From: a bacterium
Lineage (GTDB): Bacteria; Zhuqueibacterota; QNDG01; JAFGCO01
Direction: 5' to 3'
Assembly: GCA_016930535.1 (NCBI GenBank)
Contig: JAFGGN010000035.1
Coordinates: 1-64,000 of the forward strand
DNA: 64,000 nucleotides
The notes beneath the pieces are model-generated. The model searched no databases. It saw nothing but the letters and a program-made list of their open reading frames with translations, and was not told where the DNA came from. Every line of letters starts with the position of its first letter. Positions within the stretch are counted from its first letter, which is position 1. The position numbers and the translations under genes are program-made. Below are positions 1 to 6,991 of the stretch, in pieces.

Positions 1-507
1 AAGGAAAACATCAACGATGACCTCGTGTTTGAAATGGAGCTGATCAAACAGATCGAGATCAATATTGATTATATCCTGGGGCTTGTGAAAAAGTATCACG
101 AAGACCACATCAAGAACCGCGAACTGCTTGTCGACATCAACAGGGCCATCGACTCAAGCGTTGAACTGCGCAACAAAAAAGACCTGATCAACCAGTTTAT
201 CGCTTCGCTCGACATACATTCTGTGGTGGATGAAGACTGGAAGAAGTATGTGGAAGAGAAAAGGATCGAGGAGCTGGAAGCAATCATCAAGCAGGAAAAT
301 CTTGATCGCGAGGAAACCTATCAATTTGTTCGAAACGCGTTCCGAAACGGAAGTGTAGCAGCTACGGGGACTGATCTGGCAAAAATCTTACCCCCTGTCT
401 CACGTTTTTCTCCAGGAGGAGAACGCAGCAAAAAAAGAGAGAGTGTGCTGGAGAAACTGATGAGGTTCTTTGAGAGGTTTTTTGATATTTCGGGGGGGAG
501 GTTGTAG
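1..507 (+). CDS. hsdR: Type I restriction enzyme R subunit, C-terminal fragment
   Basis: The reading frame is open from base 1 (K-E-N-I-N-D-D-L precedes the first possible start), so only the last ~168 residues of a much longer protein are seen. The segment is charged and helical, with I-E-I-N-I-D-Y-I-L and K-D-L-I-N-Q-F-I motifs followed by W-K-K-Y-V, as in the C-terminal helical region of HsdR, which contacts the methylase/specificity subunits of type I restriction-modification enzymes. ATPase and nuclease domains would lie upstream of the window. The final ~35 residues (Pro/Ser/Arg-rich, then an amphipathic helix) look more variable. Family assignment is from recognition of the helical pattern only; no catalytic motif is visible. 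Confidence 0.7.
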   Translation, partial: KENINDDLVFEMELIKQIEINIDYILGLVKKYHEDHIKNRELLVDINRAIDSSVELRNKKDLINQFIASLDIHSVVDEDWKKYVEEKRIEELEAIIKQENLDREETYQFVRNAFRNGSVAATGTDLAKILPPVSRFSPGGERSKKRESVLEKLMRFFERFFDISGGRL

Positions 508-539
508 GGAAAGGCAATGAAGTTATTTGATAAGCATCT

Positions 540-692
540 ATGAAACAAATCTATAAAATCACCTATCCAACAGGTAAAATATATATTGGTAAAGACAGCG
601 TTGGCAGCCATAAGTATTTCGGTAGTCCAAATATGGATATAGTAAATGATGATTTTCAGAATTTGTCAGATGAAATACGAAAAGATTTGTAA
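540..692 (+). pseudogene. Truncated GIY-YIG nuclease-family gene (50 codons)
   Basis: An ATG at 540 opens a 50-codon frame beginning MKQIYKITYPTGKIYIGKD, which carries the I-Y-K-I-T-Y / K-I-Y-I-G-K-D signature of small GIY-YIG endonuclease-like proteins, followed by Y-F-G-S. Family members usually continue for another ~40-50 residues past R-K-D-L with the catalytic Arg/Glu helix. Here a TAA follows immediately and another stop comes seven codons later, so the catalytic half is missing. It sits directly behind the hsdR tail in a restriction-type neighbourhood. It could be a pseudogene relic or a translated short protein; the relic is more likely. Confidence 0.6.
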
Positions 693-721
693 AAAGGCAT
701 TATTCATATAAGGCAAGTAGA

Positions 722-1150
722 ATGACAAAAAAACGAAAAGGCTCAAAGATACTTGGTGACGCAGGTGAGCATTATGCACTAAGTCAATTCAGTTTTTCCG
801 GAAAATATGCTACAAAAATGCCGGATAACTGGGAAGCATATGATCTTGCCGTGGAAACTGGAACAGGATTAGTACGTGTAAGTGTAAAAACAAGAAGTGA
901 GAGTGAGGGTTGGAAAACGAGCAGATGGTTTAATTTTGACGATAGAAAAGAATGTGACTGGTTCGTGTTCATTTTCAAATCAAATAACGGTTCTGTCAGA
1001 TCATGGGTAATTCCGCATGACATTGTCCTAAGCAATGCAAACAAACCTGGCCCAAATCGCAAAGAAGCATGGTTTCGTGATCTATCATGGGCTAAGTTAA
1101 ATAAACCACCTCTTTCTTTATATGAAGATAATTGGAAAATGAATAAATAA
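722..1150 (+). CDS. PD-(D/E)XK nuclease-like protein
   Basis: The 142-residue protein has the outline of a PD-(D/E)XK fold of the intron-associated endonuclease or Holliday-resolvase-like type: an N-terminal helix L-G-D-A-G-E-H-Y-A (Glu16), a strand Y-D-L (Asp41), then V-S-V-K-T (Lys56). The usual acidic or Gln residue two before the Lys is Ser54 here, so activity is uncertain. The rest is Trp-rich. It follows the hsdR and GIY-YIG remnants, consistent with a restriction/mobile-element neighbourhood. No strong ribosome site precedes the ATG. Function beyond DNA-nuclease-like is inference. Confidence 0.5.
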   Translation: MTKKRKGSKILGDAGEHYALSQFSFSGKYATKMPDNWEAYDLAVETGTGLVRVSVKTRSESEGWKTSRWFNFDDRKECDWFVFIFKSNNGSVRSWVIPHDIVLSNANKPGPNRKEAWFRDLSWAKLNKPPLSLYEDNWKMNK

Positions 1151-1290
1151 CCTGAAACAAAAAGAAACAGTGTAGATTCCGGTCCAAAGCTGCCACCTCT
1201 TCCGGCTGAAAGTAGACACCAGATGTTTTCAAATAAATATTAATTATTACACAAAACATCAAAGACCGGTTACCAATTCCGACCCACTAT

Positions 1291-1920
1291 TCAAATAAGA
1301 ATATTAATTAATTTCGAGGATAATGTGACTATAAGTATGCCTATTATACCAAAAACTATAGCCAAGAATAAAATTAAAAAAATTTTTAATAACGATGCAA
1401 GAAAAGAATCATCAAACTTCAATTCAAGTGGACGAAGGAGATTATTAAAAAATCTATATAACTTACCTTCTTCATTAAACCAACTCCATTCTGAATCACG
1501 GTGGAATAATGAAATAACTCCCCAAATAGAAAAAAATAAAAAAAAGCTACAACCGCCTATAACTATTAAACCAAAGTAAATCAATGGAGAAAATAACAAG
1601 ATATATACTAATTTTAAGGAAAAGGAAGAAAAAGAAAATGTGTTATCAACTATTACAAAAAAAATAATTAATACTGAAGATATTAAAAAAATTGAAATAA
1701 AATGTTTTAGAGAAAGCTTAAATACAGTATCTTTAAATGTATTATAAATAGTGATATTCAATCCTACTGGGATCATCAATAATAAAATATATGAAAATGG
1801 ACTTTGTATATCTATTTTAAAGTATTTTAATATTAAAATAAGCGTAAAAAAAATTGCAGGCAAAAAGTATTTACCAATATTAAGAAGTACATATAAAAAA
1901 TTATTAACTATTCTCTTCAA
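1291..1920 (-). CDS. Hypothetical multi-pass membrane protein
   Basis: The protein has 209 residues with about six hydrophobic segments (around residues 17-32, 40-53, 72-92, 103-135 and 178-208) and no family I recognise. The start is TTG at 1920; there is no in-frame ATG near the N-terminus, so the start is tentative. Composition is very AT-rich (poly-Lys/Ile/Asn/Phe codons), unlike the ~50% GC genes from 3.6 kb onward, which suggests acquisition by transfer. It has no neighbour on the same strand. Confidence 0.5.
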   Translation of the reverse strand: MKRIVNNFLYVLLNIGKYFLPAIFFTLILILKYFKIDIQSPFSYILLLMIPVGLNITIYNTFKDTVFKLSLKHFISIFLISSVLIIFFVIVDNTFSFSSFSLKLVYILLFSPLIYFGLIVIGGCSFFLFFSIWGVISLFHRDSEWSWFNEEGKLYRFFNNLLRPLELKFDDSFLASLLKIFLILFLAIVFGIIGILIVTLSSKLINILI

Positions 1921-2429
1921 ACAATAAAATATTTTTTAATCTTCTTGTTAAATGTCTTTTATCCAAGCGGGCAAGGATGTTTTCAAAAGATGAAATGATA
2001 TTATAAACAATTAATCAAAAATTAATAAAATAGCAAACATTTTGTTTTAATATTATTCGATTATTAACAAGAGTAACCTTCTAGTCGATGGAACGCTCCT
2101 GGCGCTGAGGCCGGTTTTTTGCGCAGGCGGACAAGCAGGTAATAAACGTAAGATACAATACGGAGCGGAGCGACCACATTTTGTTTTGGGAGCCGAAGCA
2201 AAATGCCGACCGAAGCGCACCGGGCACACAGGTTCTTATTAAGAAGCAGGATTGCAGCAAATGGAGGAGCGGAGCCAGGTCTGACGGGCGGGTAGAGCGA
2301 GGGGCGGTGGGGAAAGGGATTTTTAATTGACAAATCCTCCGTTTCTCAGTAAGTTAGAAGTAAAGAATTTCTAATCAAACCGTTCAGTTTTTGGGGTGAA
2401 GGTCGATACTATTAGCTTTGTATTCGAGT
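1921..2429. other. Intergenic region containing repeat copy 1
   Basis: An AT-rich spacer interrupted by a GC-richer repeat (2097-2270). An 89-codon minus-strand frame here (2064-2333) lies mostly inside the repeat and is not preserved in the second copy, so I do not call a gene. I see nothing else. Confidence 0.5.
2097..2270. repeat. Dispersed repeat, copy 1
   Basis: About 175 bp that recurs at 3205-3380 in the same orientation at roughly 90% identity by eye. Shared landmarks in order: CCTGGCGCTGAGG, GCAGGCGGACAAGCAGGTAA, GTAAGATACAATA, GGAGCGGAGCGACCACATTT, GGGAGCCG, AGCAAAATGCCG, and TTAAGAAGCAGGATTGCAGC. A CATTTTG...CAAAATG pair could form a hairpin in this copy. It is more GC-rich than its surroundings. 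No terminal inverted repeats or transposase; the type of element is unknown. Confidence 0.8.
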
Positions 2430-3080
2430 ATGAATAAATTCTACATACCATTTATTTTTATCCTATGCTTGATAAATTGCTCATTACCGTATCGGGGTGA
2501 TTATATCATACATGTAAAATCTGTGATTGATAATAAAGAAGCTGATAATACGTTAATAATCACCAAAGAATCATACTATGATTTTTTCAAAGAAACATGT
2601 ATATATACTAAAGGGTGTTTCCTTGAAGATATTGATTATATTCCGCCTGTCAATAAAAAACCATCTATAGAAAAAATATTTAATGTTCAGTCTGGTGATA
2701 ATATATTATTATTTCTAGAATTTCATACAAGGAATTGTTACAGTACAGATCATGGTGTTTATTATTTAATAATTATCGAAATGCCTGGGTTAAATTTCAA
2801 CGACCCAATATATTTAAAAAATAATACTGAAGTTACGATATACGCCATTTATTCTGACAGGTCAAAAATGTTTGAATTTAATACAATTGATGGCCAAATT
2901 ATATTTCAGAAATATGAAGACAAAAAAATATTGGGAAAAAAAATTTATGGTACAATAGATGCTTTATTAACGGATTCTCAGAGCGATCAAGAAATCGAGA
3001 ATGCTACTATGCAAATTTCGGGTAATTTCATTCTACCTATAATAGAGAAAGAATATTTTTTATTTAAATGCAGGCAATAA
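2430..3080 (+). CDS. Putative lipoprotein, unknown function
   Basis: From the ATG at 2430 the 216-residue product starts MNKFYIPFIFILCLINCSLP: two basic-side residues, a hydrophobic stretch and a lipobox-like L-I-N-C, so it is probably a lipid-anchored envelope protein. An upstream in-frame TTG at 2418 is possible but would add residues before the signal. The mature part is strand-rich, with no recognised domain. Base composition is strongly AT-rich like the membrane protein at 1.3-1.9 kb. It lies between the two copies of the dispersed repeat, so both repeats and cargo may have arrived together. Confidence 0.6.
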   Translation: MNKFYIPFIFILCLINCSLPYRGDYIIHVKSVIDNKEADNTLIITKESYYDFFKETCIYTKGCFLEDIDYIPPVNKKPSIEKIFNVQSGDNILLFLEFHTRNCYSTDHGVYYLIIIEMPGLNFNDPIYLKNNTEVTIYAIYSDRSKMFEFNTIDGQIIFQKYEDKKILGKKIYGTIDALLTDSQSDQEIENATMQISGNFILPIIEKEYFLFKCRQ

Positions 3081-3204
3081 TTGAATTCATAAACAGATAA
3101 CAAAATGCTGAATACGGTTTTAGGAGAAAAGTAAACAGGCGGATTTCCATCCTTGCTCACCCCCTATTTATTAACGATGATACATATATTAATATTTAGA
3201 ACAA

Positions 3205-3380
3205 TCCTGGCGCTGAGGCTGGTTTTTTACGCAGGCGGACAAGCAGGTAATGACCGTAAGATACAATAAGGAGCGGAGCGACCACATTTTTTTTTGGGAG
3301 CCGGAGCAAAATGCCGGCCGAAGCACCACGGGCAGGAAAGGTTCCTATTAAGAAGCAGGATTGCAGCTAATGGAGGAGAG
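3205..3380. repeat. Dispersed repeat, copy 2
   Basis: Second copy of the repeat at 2097-2270, same orientation, differing by scattered substitutions and small indels. A G-to-T change replaces CATTTTG with CATTTTTTTTTG, weakening the hairpin seen in copy 1. The coding frame across copy 1 is not conserved, arguing for a non-coding or degenerate element. Confidence 0.8.
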
Positions 3381-3382
3381 GA

Positions 3383-3451
3383 ATGATAATAGTATTGCTA
3401 TTATATGTAGTTATTTTTATAATTATAATGGTGAGCGGGCGAACCTGCTGA
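3383..3451 (+). CDS. Possible 22-residue hydrophobic micropeptide
   Basis: ATG at 3383 follows a good ribosome site (GGAGG at 3372-3376, six bases upstream) that belongs to the end of repeat copy 2. The product would be one membrane-spanning segment (M-I-I-V-L-L-L-Y-V-V-I-F-I-I-I-M-V) plus a short tail S-G-R-T-C. Small type I toxins and membrane micropeptides look like this, but AT-rich DNA yields such frames by chance. The first repeat copy has no equivalent ATG. Confidence 0.25.
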   Translation: MIIVLLLYVVIFIIIMVSGRTC

Positions 3452-3640
3452 CGTGGTCCGGGATGCGCCACCGCCTTCAGGCCCCATGATTCTGACGAAT
3501 TGAAATATCGTTAGATCAATTTTCAGGTTGTATAAAAAACAATCCTAATTTTCCAAACCTGACATACACCTGTCACACCCCTGTTTTATCATATAACGGC
3601 TTCATTACAGACGCCATGGTCAATAAACAAGGAGGGACCT

Positions 3641-3865
3641 ATGCAAAAGTTTTGTCAGTCATGCGGTGCGCCTCTCACCGAATCGAAAAGCGAGTCGTAC
3701 TGTCCGTACTGCACCGATGAAAACGGAGAGCTCAAATCCCGTGAAGCGGTCCGTGAAGGCATCGCGGCCTGGCTGCAGATGTTCACGCCTGACGCGGCAT
3801 CCGTGGATTTACAGGCGCGTGCCGAGTCGTATTTAAGGGCCATGCCGGCCTGGGCGGAGGTGTAA
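3641..3865 (+). CDS. Small zinc-ribbon protein
   Basis: 74 residues beginning with two Cys pairs, C5-x-x-C8 and C21-x-x-C24, spaced as in the putative zinc-ribbon family PF12674 (F-C-Q-S-C-G then Y-C-P-Y-C). The C-terminal half is helical, ending in L-R-A-M-P-A-W-A. The ribosome site AAGGAGGG is strong. The next gene starts one base after the stop codon, so the two are translated together; the partner is a four-helix membrane protein. Exact role unknown. Confidence 0.75.
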   Translation: MQKFCQSCGAPLTESKSESYCPYCTDENGELKSREAVREGIAAWLQMFTPDAASVDLQARAESYLRAMPAWAEV

Positions 3866-3866
3866 C

Positions 3867-4232
3867 ATGAAAAATACCAGACGTCTGGTAATCGCCACCA
3901 CGTCCGGACTGGTCTTCGGCCTGGTCTGCAATGCACTCGCTTCCAGCGGGCCGGAAAGTCTGCCCTGGCCCATCATGGCACAAATCATCTGCAGCCGAAC
4001 GCTGATCGGACTGGCCATCGGCATCAGCGGGATTTCCATGAAACACTGGAGCATTCACGGCCTGGTGATGGGCATTCTGTTCAGTGTGCCCCTGGCCTTC
4101 AGCGGTCTGATGGCACCGGAAACTCCCGAATTCAGCCAGGCGGCCATGTTCATTTCAACCATTGTGATGGGGATGATTTACGGATTTCTCACCGAACTGA
4201 TTACTTCGGTTGTGTTCAAAGCAAAAATGTAG
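3867..4232 (+). CDS. Small integral membrane protein
   Basis: 121 residues with four hydrophobic helices (approximately 7-26, 40-58, 65-82 and 92-117). The start directly follows the upstream stop (TAA C ATG), implying translational coupling with the zinc-ribbon gene. I do not recognise the family beyond small membrane proteins with Gly-rich helices (G-L-V-F-G-L-V, G-L-A-I-G-I-S-G). An inverted repeat lies 15 bases downstream. Confidence 0.65.
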   Translation: MKNTRRLVIATTSGLVFGLVCNALASSGPESLPWPIMAQIICSRTLIGLAIGISGISMKHWSIHGLVMGILFSVPLAFSGLMAPETPEFSQAAMFISTIVMGMIYGFLTELITSVVFKAKM

Positions 4233-4247
4233 GAAACAGGCCGGTTT

Positions 4248-4302
4248 CCGGCGCGCCATGGGACCGTATCCGTCGCGGCCAAAAACGGCCCATGGCCGCC
4301 GG
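4248..4302. terminator. Inverted repeat after the zinc-ribbon/membrane pair
   Basis: CCGGCGCGCCATGGG and CCCATGGCCGCCGG pair as a 13-14-bp stem with one bulge around a 26-base loop that can itself fold. There is no T-tract after it, so termination would be weak or factor-dependent. The remaining spacer to 4525 shows no gene. Confidence 0.4.
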
Positions 4303-4463
4303 AATGATGCCTTCAAAACAGACGTATACAAAACGCGGATTCGTGGATACATATTGCCGTATGGAGGGAAAACATCAAAAAATGGTTCCAGAATGAACAT
4401 TGAATGACTTTTGATCCTGACCGGTTTTCAGCCTGGAGTCCCGGGCTGCACTGTCACAAAATT

Positions 4464-4480
4464 ACCTGCATGAAGCAGGT
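4464..4480 (-). terminator. Possible terminator of the pectate lyase/GH31 operon
   Basis: ACCTGC-ATGAA-GCAGGT hairpin lying 46 bases past the GH31 stop. Read on the minus strand the stem is followed by TAATTTTG. Six-bp stem, so moderate strength. Confidence 0.4.
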
Positions 4481-4525
4481 TATTTCGGAGCCGGTCATGC
4501 TCCCTGTTATCAGTAAACTTCCCGC

Positions 4526-6916
4526 TCAGAACATAACGGCCTGCCTCTTCCCCTCGTACCGGATCACCCGGTCCGGATCCCGTACCATATCCGCCCCGTT
4601 CCCGTGATTCTCCCGGACGAGGACGACTTGAATCTGCCTTTCCGCCAGCATGCCGGGAAATTCACCCTTACGGTCTTCGATGACGAGCTCTCTTTTCAAA
4701 TCATTCCATCCGAATTCGATGACCGAGCAGGCACCCTTCTCATAATTGTAATTGTCATTTTCGTCTTCGTATAATACAAACCGGCCGTCCGCACCGGGAT
4801 AGATCCGCAGCTCGATGGGGTCGGCCGCTTCTGCGGCGTACTGAATAACGGGGCCCATGGGGACGATGGACCCGGCCCTGACATACACGGGAATCTCGCC
4901 GACCGGTGTCGGGACGGACAATGTCTGGCCGCCCGAGTATTTTTTGCCAGTCCAGAAATTGATCCACCCGGCGCCTTGAGGCAGATAGACATGCCGGAAT
5001 AACGATTTGGGCCGGGTCACCGGGCTGATCAAGAGCGCCGGTCCGAACATGAACTGATCGCCAATGTCGAGGACATGCGGATCCTGCATGAAATCCATGA
5101 CAAGCCCCCGCATCGGGGTGTATCCGTCCGCGGTCACGTGCCAGGCCGTCGAATAGATATAGGGCATCAGGCGGTATCTCAACCGGTCGAATTTCAGCAG
5201 CGCGTCATAGGCCCAGTGGCCGGGCTCCCCGAACCGCCAGATTTCCCTTGAAATATCCGTTCCGTGCGAGCGGAACACCGGGCAGAAGGCGCCGTACTGA
5301 AACCACCGGACGTACAACTCCTTGTAATCGTCATCCCCGGTGCCGCCGTCAAAACCGCCGTTCCGGAACCACAATCCCTGACCGAGTTTTCCCTTTTCTG
5401 CGGAATGCACGAAGAATCCGCCGATGTCCGTGGTCCAGTACGGGAGACCCGACATGCAGAAATTGAGTCCCGCGGGAATCTGCCTGCGGAATACGTCCCA
5501 CGTCGCCACGATATCCCCGGACCAGGTGATGGTCGCATATCGCTGCTGCCCCGCAAACGCCGAACGCGTCAGGTTGACGACCCGTTTGTTCCCGGTCGTT
5601 TTCCGCTGATTTTCATAAATGCCCCTGGCATGCATCAGGGAGTAGGCGTTCATATAACGGGCGCCCGATCCGATGGCGGGTTTCATCTTTGTCTTGTATG
5701 CGTCGATATTGAAATCCCAGCCGTCCAGCTCGGGCTCTGTGGCGTCGCACCACCAGGCATCGATCCCTTTGGAGAACAACCCCTCGTTGGCCTGATTCCA
5801 GTACAGTGCCCGGGCGTCCGGATTGAATGCATCGTAAAACGGACTGTCCTCATCCGGATACAGAAAGCCCTCATGTTCCGCCATTTCCCGGTAATCGGCC
5901 GATCGCACGGACATTTTCGGCCATACGGAAATCATCAGCCGCGTGTGATACTGATCGTGAAGCGTTTGCATCATCGATGCCGGATCGGGAAACCGTTCCC
6001 GGTTGAAGCTTTTCTGCCCCCAGTGGCCGTTGTCCCAGTACTGCCAGTCGAGCACGATCACGTCCATGGGAATCCGGCGGTCCCGGTATTCCCGGGCTAC
6101 ATCGAGTATTTCCTGCTGCGTTTTGTACCGCTCCTTGGACTGGACATAGCCATAGGCCCACCTGGGAAAAAGCGGGGCAGCGCCTGTCAGCCGGCGGTAA
6201 TTGCGGATCACGCTGTCCGGATCCGGACCGTATATGAAGTAATAATCGATGCAGTCACCCACTTCGGACCAGAGCCAGGAACCTGCGGGAGTGTCACTGA
6301 ACCGCGTATATGAGGTATTGTCCCATAGAAGCCCGTACCCTTTCGAGGACAGCAGGAACGGCACCACCGCTCTCATATTGTACTGAACCAGCTCCGCATC
6401 GTGGCCGCGCCAGTTGAAAACACCCTCCTGATGCTGCCCCAGCCCGTAAAGCGCCTCGTCATCCGCCCACTGAAACGACTGCCGGACATGATGGACAGGC
6501 TCGTCCAGAATAACACCGGGAACGATCTTCCGCGTTCCCTCCTGAAAAAGGATTTCATCCCGCTTGTTTTTTATGGTGATCGCTCCGGTCTGCTCATCGA
6601 TGAGGATTGTCAGTGTTTTGGTCATCATATGAATCGTGCCCTGCTGCTCACGGACCGTGACAGTGGTTTGCGGCCATTGATGACTGCTGTCCACAACCAG
6701 GCTTGCCGGTGCCGAACCGCCTTCACCGGGAAAACCCGTGATCCGGATCATGTCACCGGTAATTGCCCGGATGATCAGCCGTCTGACACCCGTTTCCACC
6801 TGATTACCGGGCTTGAGAACGATTCCGTCATCGCGTTTTTCGAATGAATAACCCTCGATTGAAATGGCCATTAATAAAAACGGCAGGAACAGGGCATGCC
6901 TGATTATCTGATTCAT
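4526..6916 (-). CDS. Glycoside hydrolase family 31 (alpha-xylosidase/alpha-glucosidase type)
   Basis: 796 residues with a signal peptide (about 1-22), an N-terminal beta-sandwich (25-235) and a GH31 TIM barrel. The nucleophile motif W-W-C-D-A-T-E-P-E places Asp391, and T-W-S-G-D places the acid/base at Asp468, followed by the family-typical W-T-T-D-I-G-G. GH31 enzymes cleave alpha-linked glucose or xylose from oligosaccharides by a retaining mechanism; the D-A-T-E-P-E form resembles bacterial alpha-xylosidases, but substrate cannot be fixed from sequence. No T9SS sorting domain, unlike its two upstream partners, so it is probably periplasmic and acts on imported fragments. The ribosome site AGGAGA precedes the ATG. 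Third gene of an operon with two pectate lyases. Confidence 0.9.
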   Translation of the reverse strand: MNQIIRHALFLPFLLMAISIEGYSFEKRDDGIVLKPGNQVETGVRRLIIRAITGDMIRITGFPGEGGSAPASLVVDSSHQWPQTTVTVREQQGTIHMMTKTLTILIDEQTGAITIKNKRDEILFQEGTRKIVPGVILDEPVHHVRQSFQWADDEALYGLGQHQEGVFNWRGHDAELVQYNMRAVVPFLLSSKGYGLLWDNTSYTRFSDTPAGSWLWSEVGDCIDYYFIYGPDPDSVIRNYRRLTGAAPLFPRWAYGYVQSKERYKTQQEILDVAREYRDRRIPMDVIVLDWQYWDNGHWGQKSFNRERFPDPASMMQTLHDQYHTRLMISVWPKMSVRSADYREMAEHEGFLYPDEDSPFYDAFNPDARALYWNQANEGLFSKGIDAWWCDATEPELDGWDFNIDAYKTKMKPAIGSGARYMNAYSLMHARGIYENQRKTTGNKRVVNLTRSAFAGQQRYATITWSGDIVATWDVFRRQIPAGLNFCMSGLPYWTTDIGGFFVHSAEKGKLGQGLWFRNGGFDGGTGDDDYKELYVRWFQYGAFCPVFRSHGTDISREIWRFGEPGHWAYDALLKFDRLRYRLMPYIYSTAWHVTADGYTPMRGLVMDFMQDPHVLDIGDQFMFGPALLISPVTRPKSLFRHVYLPQGAGWINFWTGKKYSGGQTLSVPTPVGEIPVYVRAGSIVPMGPVIQYAAEAADPIELRIYPGADGRFVLYEDENDNYNYEKGACSVIEFGWNDLKRELVIEDRKGEFPGMLAERQIQVVLVRENHGNGADMVRDPDRVIRYEGKRQAVMF

Positions 6917-6991
6917 CTTTGTCTCCTGGATGATCCGCAGCCGCGATGAAATCCGCAGAAACGGTAAAATAGGGATTATTAAATTGCCGGC

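Larger units (their letters stand above)
3081..3640. other. Intergenic region with repeat copy 2 and a possible micro-ORF
   Basis: Contains the second repeat copy (3205-3380), a possible 22-codon hydrophobic peptide immediately after it (3383-3451) and about 190 bp with nothing I can interpret, ending in the ribosome site of the zinc-ribbon gene. Composition changes here from AT-rich to the ~50% GC seen in the rest of the window. Confidence 0.5.

Noticed and set aside
2064..2333. 89-codon minus-strand frame in repeat copy 1
   Set aside because: Frame not conserved in repeat copy 2, Arg/Pro-rich product with no domain.
5264..6313. 349-codon plus-strand open frame
   Set aside because: Antisense to the GH31 gene with intact catalytic motifs.
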